From the NCBI GenBank assembly GCA_013001465.1, contig JABDMM010000072.1, positions 1 through 42,595 of the forward strand: DNA of 42,595 bases. Reading direction: 5' to 3'. Made by a program: the position numbers and the translations under genes. Positions within the stretch are counted from its first letter, which is position 1, and each line of letters begins with the position of its first letter. The DNA is from Chitinophagales bacterium. GTDB lineage: Bacteria > Bacteroidota > Bacteroidia > Chitinophagales > JABDMM01. The notes beneath the pieces were generated by a model, which saw nothing but the letters and a program-made list of their open reading frames with translations, was not told where the DNA came from and ran no database searches. Of the stretch, positions 16,055-24,285 are shown in pieces.

Positions 16055-19000
16055 ATGAAAAAACTTTTACCTTTTGTTTTTGTCATCGCCTTTTCATTTT
16101 TTTCAACAAATAGCAATGCTACTCATATTATGGGTGGTGAAATTACGTATACCTGTCTTGGTAGCAATGTATATGAAATTCAGTTAAATCTATATCGTGA
16201 CTGCTATGGAATTACGGCTCCAAGTTTTGCTGCTATTAATATAAACTCTACTTGTCTTACTGCTAATTTGCAAGTTCCAGAGGACAGTGGTTCAGGTTCT
16301 ATAATAAGCTGCGACAATGTTTTATCTGCGTGCAATGGTGGAAATCTTCCCGGCGTCATGCGTCACTCATATACCACACAATTCACGCTGCTTCCTTGTG
16401 CAGATTATGTCATTAGTTATTCGGCATGTTGCAGAAATAATGCAATATCTAATATCGCTAATCCGAGCGGAACCAGCTTTGAAATTAGCACCACGCTTGA
16501 TAACTCAAATTCGATCTGCAATACTTCTCCTGTATTTAACAATCTACCAATACCTTACATCTGTGTAAACGATTCATTCACCTATGACCATGGAGCATTT
16601 GAACCTGATGGTGATTCATTGGTATACTATCTCACATCGGCCATAGATCAGAATGGTATTCCGGTAACTTACACGCCTGGTTTTAGTCCAACGAATCCAA
16701 TTTCAACTACTTCAGGTGTAAACCTCGATGCTTCTACAGGAATGTTATCATTTAATCCAAATTTGATCGGATCATATGTCGTGACAGTTAAAGTCGATGA
16801 ATTCCGAAATGGTCAGCTTATTGGTACGATTGCAAGAGATATGCAATTTATTATCACAAATACTGTGTGTAATTCCGGAGTAAGTACTGCTCCCCCATCT
16901 GTAGATTCTGCATTTCTTAATCTAAGTGGTGCAAATTTGATCGATTCAAGTACACTATTGTTTTGTGGAAACTCAAATTCTTACAACTTCGATGTTGTCG
17001 TTTCAGATATCGATGCTATGGACACGATCTATGCAATCATAATTGGAGGTCAGGGAACGATTTCTCAAACAGGTAGTAATCCGGTTACTTTTAATGTCTC
17101 AGGAATTTTCAACCTTTTCAATAGTTCAGTATCATTATACTTTCACAATGGAGGTTGTGATGGTACAATTCTTAATTATAACCTGGTATCAGGAGGCAAT
17201 TTTGGATTTAGTATCGATGCTCAAAATCCAGCTTGCAACGGTTCGAATGGATCTTTATCTGTCGTTCTAGATTCTATCTGGAACCCGAGCAATTTTACTT
17301 ATGTGTGGTCAAATGGTGCAACAACTCAGAGTATCTCAGGTTTGTCTGAGGGAAGCTATAGTGTAACAGTGACAGATGTCTGTTCAGTTACAGACTCTAT
17401 TCAACTATTCGATTCATGCGGTGCAGTATCTGGCTCGGTTTACGAAGATCTAAATGGTAACGGAACACAGGATTCCGGAGAAAATGCGATTGCTGGTGTA
17501 GCTGTTTCTATTACAGGTGCTGGCTATACTATAAGTTCAGTCACCGATGCAAATGGTAACTATTCTATTCTTGCATCCGATTTTACAAATTATATCGTAA
17601 CCATTAATCCACCAAATTATCTCGTTTCCTGTTCTACACCTATGGGAGGTAACTGGATCCCGGGTACCGTGACTGCACCAGTTGCCGGTTCATATACAGT
17701 ATCGATTTCACTCGGTAATCCTGTTTCATCAGGTAACACATTTGGAGTTCAACCTCCTCCCCCACAATGTGGCACAATTTCAGGAATTGTCTTCGACGAT
17801 ACAAACGGTAATGGAGTTCAGGATGTGAATGAAGTAGGATATGCAGGAGCAATAATTACCGCATCTACCGGTCAAACTACGGTATCCGGACAAAACGGAA
17901 ATTATTCAATTTCAGTGCCGCTTAACTTAGCTGTTACCGTCGAAGTTTCTCAGGGATCGAACTTCTACTATTGTGGTGCAAGCACTCCATCCTATGTTCA
18001 AACATTCCCGGCAAACAATGGAAATTATACTGTGACGCTAACCACTACAACCTTAATTTCAAGTGGTAATGATTTCGGTCTGCAACAAAACGCTGCAAAC
18101 TACGATGTTGGGGTAGCATTCATTTGGACAACCCAAAGTTTATCTGCGGGAGATGATTTCGCTATGTGGATGGATTATAAATCTTTTGGTACCACTACAA
18201 CCAACTGTACATTAAGACTTGATTTTGATCCTTTGCTCACATATGTTTCTTCAGCGATCACACCGGATAATCAAGGTAGCACCTGGGTTGAATGGGTATA
18301 CCCTCCGGGAACAACTCCAAGCTGGTATTGCATGAATATCATTTTCAATCTCGATTCGAGTGCAGTGGCAGGGAATCAGATAGATTTTACCGGAAGTTGG
18401 GACTGTGGCGGTGTAGATGCATGCCCTGGCAACGATTCTTTGACACAGTCATTCACTATTCAATTCGGTCCGCTTAAAACCGGTTCTTATGAATCTGTTG
18501 CGATGTTCTCGACTGACAGAAATGGTATGAAACCATATCTTTTAAGCGAAGAAGATAATACGCTTTCCTATGTTATCAGTTTCCAAAACACAACCGGGAA
18601 TGATGTATACTGCTTTTTGATCGAAAACCCGATTTCAGACCATCTTGATATTTCTACGATCTCTTATCCTTTTGCATCTATGCCTTTTAACATGACGATC
18701 TCGGATGACAACACTTTATATTTTGAGTTCGACAACATTTATCTTGCAGACAGCGCTACGGATAAGCTGAATAGCTATGGATTCATTCAGTATAATATCA
18801 GATTGAAAGATGATCTGACCGATGGAACTATCATCGAAAATAGAGCTCGCTTTGCTTGGAATACTTATAATCCTGATTGGACAAATACAGTAGAACATAA
18901 ATTTGAAAAAACCACTGGATTAAATGATGTTGATGCTAATGCGATCAATATTTACCCGAACCCTTCTAATGGTTCTAACGTGCGTATTGAGTCAAACAAT

Positions 19001-19165
19001 AGTGTGATACAAAATATTAAGGTTTATAATATTCTAGGATCTTTAATCATGGATCAAGCTTCTAATTTAAATTCGGAAGTGATCACGATCAAAGAAAGTG
19101 GATCCTATCTATTAGAGATCAAGACTTCAACCGGCACGGTAAGTAAAAGAATTGTGATCTTTTAG
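16055..19165 (+). CDS. T9SS-exported SdrD-type repeat surface protein
   Basis: 1036 residues. A signal peptide (about 1-22) precedes the conserved A-T-H-I-M-G-G-E start of a Bacteroidota extracellular domain (about 23-270). A SprB-like repeat lies at about 395-455 (YVWSNGATTQSISG). Two SdrD B-like domains follow, each opening G-x-V/I-x-D-x-N-G-N-G-x-Q-D (about 458-550 and 573-670). A C-terminal beta-domain of the DUF7619 type (about 800-950) precedes a type A T9SS sorting domain (about 960-1036) with I-Y-P-N-P-S-N-G, V-Y-N-I-L-G and a final K-R-I-V-I-F. It should be exported by T9SS and attached to or released from the cell surface, probably as an adhesin or matrix component. It stands alone between two reverse-strand genes and has its own terminator. 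Confidence 0.93.
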   Translation: MKKLLPFVFVIAFSFFSTNSNATHIMGGEITYTCLGSNVYEIQLNLYRDCYGITAPSFAAININSTCLTANLQVPEDSGSGSIISCDNVLSACNGGNLPGVMRHSYTTQFTLLPCADYVISYSACCRNNAISNIANPSGTSFEISTTLDNSNSICNTSPVFNNLPIPYICVNDSFTYDHGAFEPDGDSLVYYLTSAIDQNGIPVTYTPGFSPTNPISTTSGVNLDASTGMLSFNPNLIGSYVVTVKVDEFRNGQLIGTIARDMQFIITNTVCNSGVSTAPPSVDSAFLNLSGANLIDSSTLLFCGNSNSYNFDVVVSDIDAMDTIYAIIIGGQGTISQTGSNPVTFNVSGIFNLFNSSVSLYFHNGGCDGTILNYNLVSGGNFGFSIDAQNPACNGSNGSLSVVLDSIWNPSNFTYVWSNGATTQSISGLSEGSYSVTVTDVCSVTDSIQLFDSCGAVSGSVYEDLNGNGTQDSGENAIAGVAVSITGAGYTISSVTDANGNYSILASDFTNYIVTINPPNYLVSCSTPMGGNWIPGTVTAPVAGSYTVSISLGNPVSSGNTFGVQPPPPQCGTISGIVFDDTNGNGVQDVNEVGYAGAIITASTGQTTVSGQNGNYSISVPLNLAVTVEVSQGSNFYYCGASTPSYVQTFPANNGNYTVTLTTTTLISSGNDFGLQQNAANYDVGVAFIWTTQSLSAGDDFAMWMDYKSFGTTTTNCTLRLDFDPLLTYVSSAITPDNQGSTWVEWVYPPGTTPSWYCMNIIFNLDSSAVAGNQIDFTGSWDCGGVDACPGNDSLTQSFTIQFGPLKTGSYESVAMFSTDRNGMKPYLLSEEDNTLSYVISFQNTTGNDVYCFLIENPISDHLDISTISYPFASMPFNMTISDDNTLYFEFDNIYLADSATDKLNSYGFIQYNIRLKDDLTDGTIIENRARFAWNTYNPDWTNTVEHKFEKTTGLNDVDANAINIYPNPSNGSNVRIESNNSVIQNIKVYNILGSLIMDQASNLNSEVITIKESGSYLLEIKTSTGTVSKRIVIF

Positions 19166-19201
19166 ATCGATAGATTAACAAAGACATAACCAAATACCCA
19201 T

Positions 19202-19238
19202 GGGGAAATTGAATTAATGTTCAGTTTCCCCTTTTTTT
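19202..19238 (+). terminator. Rho-independent terminator after the T9SS repeat-protein gene
   Basis: GGGGAAA pairs with TTTCCCC, extended inward by a wobble pair and TGAA/TTCA around the loop TTAATG, then a run of seven T. Confidence 0.9.
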
Positions 19239-19246
19239 ATCGCGGA

Positions 19247-20140
19247 TTAGATGAGTTCGCTGTATTTTTCGAGGTCGACACCTCTAAGTACGAACTCCTG
19301 CATTTTCTTATAGTGTGGAGAAAATAAATTTAGCGCTTCTTCATGAATTGGGTCTATCAAAACTCTAAGCGGTCTGCTACCGGGTTCAGAATCCACCAAC
19401 TCACATACTTTTTCGGCAACAACTTCGGGTGGAACAATTAGATCTTTGTCTTGCCAGACTTTCATGACTTTCATATAGTTCAACATTACCCTCAACATTT
19501 CTTCATACTCATAAATCACTTCTTCGTTTGAAGGGGCATATTGCTTGGCCTTATTCCGCATGTCTGTATTTGGGAAAACACCTGCTTCAAGCATCACGGA
19601 ATCGATGTTGAACTCCTTGAACTCATAATTCCAACTCTCTGTAAGCGCTTCAATAGCCCACTTAGAGGCATTATATACTGAAGTTAACGGAATTGTAAAT
19701 CTTCCTAATGAGCTTGATTGATTAATTATAAGTCCATTCTTACGCTCTCTCATATGCGGAATCACTTTCCTTGTGAGCAAGAAAGTACCCATCACATTTA
19801 CATCAAACACTCTGCGAAAGTCATCCATACTGTAAGCCTCCATAACTCCCAGGCTTGATATACCTGCATTATTTATAAGCACATCGATATGACCATGTTC
19901 AGAAATAATGGACTCAACTGCAGAATCTGCAGAGGCTTCATCCGTAACATCAATATCTATTACATGGATATCCACTTTTTTCTCCTGAGCAAAAATTCTT
20001 AATTCTTCTGCGATCTTAGCATTCTTACCTGTAATGTTTCGCATACTCGCATAGATCACATGCCCTTTTAACGCTAAAGATTTCGTGAATAACAATCCGA
20101 ATCCACTGCTACATCCGGTGATCAATATTATATTTTTCAT
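19247..20140 (-). CDS. SDR family oxidoreductase
   Basis: 297 residues from the ATG at 20140. The Rossmann motif is TGCSSGFG (8-15), NNAG is at 90-93, and the catalytic Tyr156 and Lys160 lie in YNASK with the Ser near 143. The C-terminal extension is longer than in minimal SDRs and resembles the 17-beta-hydroxysteroid or retinol dehydrogenase-like group; the substrate is unknown. The frame is open further upstream to 20206, but that extension is a Phe-rich run that overlaps the terminator of the next upstream gene, so the internal ATG is preferred. Confidence 0.9.
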   Translation of the reverse strand: MKNIILITGCSSGFGLLFTKSLALKGHVIYASMRNITGKNAKIAEELRIFAQEKKVDIHVIDIDVTDEASADSAVESIISEHGHIDVLINNAGISSLGVMEAYSMDDFRRVFDVNVMGTFLLTRKVIPHMRERKNGLIINQSSSLGRFTIPLTSVYNASKWAIEALTESWNYEFKEFNIDSVMLEAGVFPNTDMRNKAKQYAPSNEEVIYEYEEMLRVMLNYMKVMKVWQDKDLIVPPEVVAEKVCELVDSEPGSRPLRVLIDPIHEEALNLFSPHYKKMQEFVLRGVDLEKYSELI

Positions 20141-20184
20141 CGGCGAGGAAGTTAGACAAACGAAAAAGAAAAAAGAAACAAAGC

Positions 20185-20226
20185 GAAAAAAAAATGCGAA
20201 AACCAAGGGTATTTGATTTTCGCATT
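20185..20226 (-). terminator. Rho-independent terminator for the fibronectin-III gene
   Basis: On the reverse strand a 10-bp perfect stem (AATGCGAAAA with TTTTCGCATT, 14-base loop) is followed by a T run. It lies about 105 bases downstream of the stop at 20331. Confidence 0.85.
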
Positions 20227-20252
20227 CTCTGGGATGAGGGGTTGTGTTTAGA

Positions 20253-20330
20253 TTGAATTTATGTTGATGTTGAATCTAAAAACAACGGTTGAATTAAATG
20301 TTGAATTTGATGTTTAGTCCATTGTTGAAT
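20253..20330. repeat. Cluster of five TTGAAT repeats
   Basis: TTGAAT starts at 20253, 20270, 20289, 20301 and 20325, mostly extended as TTGAATTTA. The cluster fills the stretch between the fibronectin-III stop codon and its terminator, so it would be in that mRNA's 3' untranslated region. Confidence 0.6.
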
Positions 20331-20945
20331 TTAACCAGCATTGTTTGCTGCGATTTCACTGTAGGCACTCTTGCCTGCAGCTCCAAGTGCCGAGACCCGG
20401 ATATAATATTTACTTCCACTTTTTAAGTTAGATATTACGTATTTACTTTTTGTTGACTGACCGCATACTCTCCAACTTTCATCTTTATCTGGATGATTCG
20501 TTATCTCTATTATATATGCTTTTGATCCATAAACTCTTTTCCATTTCACTTCTATCTCGCCTTCGCTCTTACCATAGGTTGCTACGATCTTATTGGGAGC
20601 TTCCAATTTTCCGATCCTCGATGGTGCTTTCCGAACTCCCATACCACTGCTAAGAATTATTTTCTCGTTCCCTCTGCTCGCAACCTGGACGTATTCTGCT
20701 AATCTGGTGACACAGGCGTCGAGCACTTTTTCCATTTCACGCTGCTCCGCTTTCTTCGATCTGCTCCCATCCATAGCATCTTCAACTGCATTCCTGAAAT
20801 TATTTATGTTTCTTTTAACATTTTCAAGAGAAGGAAGCGGCTCGGAAAAGTTAGGATTATCCGTCATCTTTTTGACTATCGATTCTGCAACATGTATTTT
20901 GTTTGCGATCGACATATTCTTGAATCCTAATTTTACTTTTGCCAT
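20331..20945 (-). CDS. Cytosolic fibronectin type III domain protein
   Basis: 204 residues with no signal peptide or membrane segment. The N-terminal half (about 1-100) is helical and charged and includes K-S-I/K-K motifs. The C-terminal part (about 116-200) is a fibronectin type III domain: GEIEVKWKRVYGSKAYIIEI, then SKYVISNLKSGSKYYIRVSALGAAG split by short loops, ending S-A-Y-S-E. From memory, several Bacteroidota genomes encode proteins of this size and layout (N-terminus M-A-K-V-x-L-G, then L-S-S-G-M), none with a known role. An FN3 domain without a secretion signal is unusual. The gene has its own terminator, so it is monocistronic. Confidence 0.85.
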   Translation of the reverse strand: MAKVKLGFKNMSIANKIHVAESIVKKMTDNPNFSEPLPSLENVKRNINNFRNAVEDAMDGSRSKKAEQREMEKVLDACVTRLAEYVQVASRGNEKIILSSGMGVRKAPSRIGKLEAPNKIVATYGKSEGEIEVKWKRVYGSKAYIIEITNHPDKDESWRVCGQSTKSKYVISNLKSGSKYYIRVSALGAAGKSAYSEIAANNAG

Positions 20946-21154
20946 TTAATTTTAAAATGAGTTTTGGTTGTTAACTGATATTCTTGTACGTAATTCTGAT
21001 TTTTTTAGTTTCGAAAATTTGCTCTTCAACAGTAAATAAATTTTTTTCAATCTCAAAAGAATTAAATTTCAACTCGTTTTAATTTTATCAGGTGTAAAAT
21101 TTACCCGTTTATGATCAATAAATATCTTTATAGTCTTTTCTATTACTCACTCTA

Positions 21155-22231
21155 TTGAATATTCTATTCCTTACATATCAGGGTGACATGGCAGGCTCTA
21201 CACGGTCTATTTTTTATTTGGCTGATGGATTAGCTAAGAAAGGTCATAATGTTTTTGTCGGTTGCCGTAAAGAATCTTTGCTATTCAGCTTAGTTGAGAA
21301 CTCTAACGCAACACCTGTCGCTATGTCTTTCAGCGGTCGATTAGATTTTAAAAATATAAGGGAGATCAGGCAAATTGTTAATGAGCGAAAAATTCAAATC
21401 ATAAATGCTCAGTCAAGCTACGATCGATATACTTCTATTCTTGCTCGATTATTCTATAAACTGCCTGTAAAGATCTTTCATACACGACGGCAAAGACCAC
21501 GAAGCGATGGTGGATGGATACAAAAACAGTTTTATATAAAGGGAACAGACGGAATAATTGTTGTTAGCGAAGAATTGAAACGAATGTTTATCGCAAAGGG
21601 ATATCCTGCAAACCATATCCATGTTATATATAATGGTGTACCTGAAAATATTAACACACTGATCAATGATAATACCCTGGAAAGTTTGCGTAAGCAGCAT
21701 GCAATTGCTTCGCATGATACTGTGGTAGGTTGTATCTCCAGAAAAAAAAGTCAGGAGGAACTGATCCGCGCACTTAAATTCATGGATCCTGCAATAAAAG
21801 TATTATTTGTAGGTATCGACAAAGAGTTCTTACAAGATGAGATCGAAAGAGAATCCCCCAAACAAGAAATTATATTCGCCGGAAAAAAAGATTGGGAAGA
21901 AACCCTCCACTATTATAAGCTATGTACATTAAATGTATTGCCATCAAGAATGGATGGATTCGGTCTTGTAATTGTTGAATCAATGCTGCTTGGCACACCA
22001 GTTGTGGGAGCAAACAAAGGTGGGATAATTAATTTGATCGAGAATGGTGTTTCTGGTTTGATTTATGAATTTGGAAACCCTGAAGATCTAGCAAAAAAAA
22101 TTCAAACACTTCTTGATGACAGAACAAAAAAGGATGCCATGATCCAAAATGGATTAAACCGAGCAAAAAGATTTTCTGTTGCACAAACTGTGATCAATTA
22201 CGAAAACTTCTTTCAATCATTCTATAAATAA
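21155..22231 (+). CDS. Glycosyltransferase family 4
   Basis: 358 residues with two Rossmann-like halves (GT-B fold). The N-terminal acceptor half begins NILFLTYQGDMAGSTRSI. The donor-binding half has the DGFGLVIVES segment, where the usual E-x7-E motif reads D-x7-E, followed by GTPVVGANKGG and ENGVSGLIYEFGNPEDLA. It would transfer a sugar from a nucleotide-sugar donor at the cytoplasmic membrane, for surface glycan synthesis. The start is TTG at 21155, preferred because it places the first beta strand at the N-terminus; the first internal ATG would delete it. No other glycan genes adjoin it. Donor and acceptor are unknown. Confidence 0.9.
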   Translation: MNILFLTYQGDMAGSTRSIFYLADGLAKKGHNVFVGCRKESLLFSLVENSNATPVAMSFSGRLDFKNIREIRQIVNERKIQIINAQSSYDRYTSILARLFYKLPVKIFHTRRQRPRSDGGWIQKQFYIKGTDGIIVVSEELKRMFIAKGYPANHIHVIYNGVPENINTLINDNTLESLRKQHAIASHDTVVGCISRKKSQEELIRALKFMDPAIKVLFVGIDKEFLQDEIERESPKQEIIFAGKKDWEETLHYYKLCTLNVLPSRMDGFGLVIVESMLLGTPVVGANKGGIINLIENGVSGLIYEFGNPEDLAKKIQTLLDDRTKKDAMIQNGLNRAKRFSVAQTVINYENFFQSFYK

Positions 22232-22233
22232 AA

Positions 22234-22255
22234 AAAGCCGCACAATGGCAGCTTT
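22234..22255. terminator. Likely bidirectional terminator between convergent genes
   Basis: AAAGC, a mismatch, GC, a 6-base loop, GC, then GCTTT, with A and T runs on the flanks. It lies directly after the glycosyltransferase stop and just before the end of the convergent small lipoprotein gene. The stem is imperfect, so confidence is moderate. Confidence 0.5.
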
Positions 22256-22275
22256 CTTTATTTCTCAACTATACC

Positions 22276-22533
22276 TTAGTCTTTAGAACAAGAATATCCT
22301 TGAGTCTCTAAAGTACTAGCATAAGCTTCAGCAGATACATTAACTGTTGTATCTACTGAGATGCCTAGAACTGTTGTTGTTACCGTTGTCATGTCTCCAT
22401 CATCACAAAATGATGATTCAACAGGAAACAAAACAGTGATTTCGCAGGTGTAACAAGTTTTATCGTCTCCACATGATGAAAGAATCATCATTCCTGCAAA
22501 ACAAACAAATAATAGTGTCAAAACTTTCTTCAT
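22276..22533 (-). CDS. Small Cys-containing lipoprotein
   Basis: 85 residues. A lipoprotein signal ends with the lipobox L-S-S-C, Cys21 being the lipidation site. The mature part contains C-x2-C (CYTC) and two further cysteines (FC and GYSC near the end), which could form two disulfides or bind a metal. The middle is Thr/Val-rich and probably beta. Similar short CYTC-bearing lipoproteins occur in Bacteroidota, but I know of no function. A near match to the -7 element (TAACCTTG) lies upstream on the reverse strand. It is monocistronic between a convergent glycosyltransferase and a divergent sulfatase. Confidence 0.75.
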   Translation of the reverse strand: MKKVLTLLFVCFAGMMILSSCGDDKTCYTCEITVLFPVESSFCDDGDMTTVTTTVLGISVDTTVNVSAEAYASTLETQGYSCSKD

Positions 22534-22680
22534 AATTATTCCAGATTTGGGTTAAAGAAATTCAATTTCGAATGCAAGGTTAGCCAATTTTTCACACAAT
22601 TGAGGTTATTGTGAACATATTCTGATATCAGAGGAATTCTGCTTAATACATTATTTTCGAACATTAAATATCCTTGAACT

Positions 22681-24285
22681 ATGAATAAATCCATTCGATA
22701 TTTCGCACTTGTTACAACTATATTGCTGCTGATATATGGATTTTGGCCTCTATACAGCGATGAGTATCAAATTACTTTCGATCAGGAGAAAACAAAACAA
22801 AAGGAATCATTTATCGAGAATGCTTCAAGCTCAAATGAGAACCCACCCAATATTGTATTGATCGTCGCCGATGATCTTGGTAAAACTGATATTTCATTTT
22901 ATGGTAATAAAAATGTAAATACAAAGCATATCGATGGTATCGCGCATAGCGGAATCAGTTTTGATGAGGCTTATGTTTCTTCGGCGGTCTGTTCTCCATC
23001 CCGTGCCGGATTGATGACAGGAAGGTATCAACAGCGTTTTGGGTACGAGTTTCAGATCCATGAGATATATCCGGTAAATCGCTTGCAACTATATGGTTGG
23101 AAGTATTTTGTTAAGAGCAGACCCTGGTTCGTCCGTTTAGCAGAAAGTGTACCAACTAAGGAAGACATGTTTAAGCAAGGATTACCTCCATCAGAGGTAA
23201 CATTGGCCGAAGTTTTGAAAAAGATCGGCTACAATACTGCTATCATTGGTAAATGGCATCTTGGTACCGCTAACTATTCTCTTCCTACCAACAGAGGATT
23301 CGATTATCATTATGGTTTTTACAGCTCGCATAGTTTATATGCACCAGAAGGAACTAAAGGTATTGTCAATCAAAAGATAAATGAGGATTGGACAGATAGC
23401 TATATATGGAAAGGGCAAAGAAAAGGCAATTGTGCGATTTATATGAACCATGAAGAAATAGAAGATACAGTATACCTCACCGATCGAATAGCTGATGAAT
23501 CTATTCAATTCATTGAAGACAACAAGAACGATCCATTTTTTCTGTATGTACCATTTAGCGCACCTCACACTCCGTTACAAGTTCCGGAAGACATCTACAG
23601 AAAGTACAGCAACATAAAGGACCCATATGAAAGGATCTACTTCGCGATGATCGAATCACTTGATGATGCTATTGGTAAAATCCTCGGGAAACTGGAAAAA
23701 GAAGGACTCACCGAAAACACTATTGTTTACTTTATAAGCGATAATGGAGGTGCTACTTACACGCACACAACAAATAATGGTCATCTTAAAGGAGGTAAAA
23801 TAACAAATTTCGAAGGTGGCCTGAAGGTACCCTTCTTCATGAAATGGCCGGCAAAAATTCCTGCCGCTTCAGTATATAAAAAACCTGTGATCTCTCTAGA
23901 TATTTTTACAACATCGATAGCTCAGGCAGGAATCTCAAACTTTGATAAGCTCGATCTTGACGGGAAGGATCTAATGGCGATCATAGCAGACCCTTCAAGT
24001 TCCATCCACGATGCACTTTATTGGAAAGCAGGTTTCAACAGAGCTATTCGAAGCGGAAACTGGAAGTTAATTATGGATGAAAAACATGATCATACCCTGT
24101 TGTATAATATCAAAGCTGATGAAAGTGAGACTAACAATCTCTCAGGGGAGTATGCTCAAGTCGTTGCTGAACTTAATGAACAACACGAAAAGTGGCAACA
24201 ATCGCTGAAAGCAGCCAAATGGCCACCGGTGATATATTTCTCTTACTTAGATGACGATGGAACCCGTTATTACTATGAAAACTAA
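22681..24285 (+). CDS. Sulfatase (S1 family)
   Basis: 534 residues. An N-terminal hydrophobic segment (about 7-22) acts as signal or anchor. Asp64-Asp65 in IVADDLGKTD begin the metal site. C104-S-P-S-R is the formylglycine motif that an anaerobic or FGE-type maturase would convert to the active residue. IGKWHLG, PHTPLQVP and YFISDNGG are further conserved segments of type I sulfatases. It would hydrolyse a sulfate ester, probably on a sulfated polysaccharide, in the periplasm or at the surface. No maturase, SusC/SusD pair or glycoside hydrolase is nearby, so this is not an obvious polysaccharide utilisation locus. Its last 11 bases overlap the next gene. Confidence 0.93.
   Translation: MNKSIRYFALVTTILLLIYGFWPLYSDEYQITFDQEKTKQKESFIENASSSNENPPNIVLIVADDLGKTDISFYGNKNVNTKHIDGIAHSGISFDEAYVSSAVCSPSRAGLMTGRYQQRFGYEFQIHEIYPVNRLQLYGWKYFVKSRPWFVRLAESVPTKEDMFKQGLPPSEVTLAEVLKKIGYNTAIIGKWHLGTANYSLPTNRGFDYHYGFYSSHSLYAPEGTKGIVNQKINEDWTDSYIWKGQRKGNCAIYMNHEEIEDTVYLTDRIADESIQFIEDNKNDPFFLYVPFSAPHTPLQVPEDIYRKYSNIKDPYERIYFAMIESLDDAIGKILGKLEKEGLTENTIVYFISDNGGATYTHTTNNGHLKGGKITNFEGGLKVPFFMKWPAKIPAASVYKKPVISLDIFTTSIAQAGISNFDKLDLDGKDLMAIIADPSSSIHDALYWKAGFNRAIRSGNWKLIMDEKHDHTLLYNIKADESETNNLSGEYAQVVAELNEQHEKWQQSLKAAKWPPVIYFSYLDDDGTRYYYEN

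Noticed and set aside
20141-20206. Phe-rich N-terminal extension of the SDR at 19247-20140
   Set aside because: It overlaps the terminator of the FN3 gene, is low-complexity, and precedes the normal SDR start MKNIILITG.
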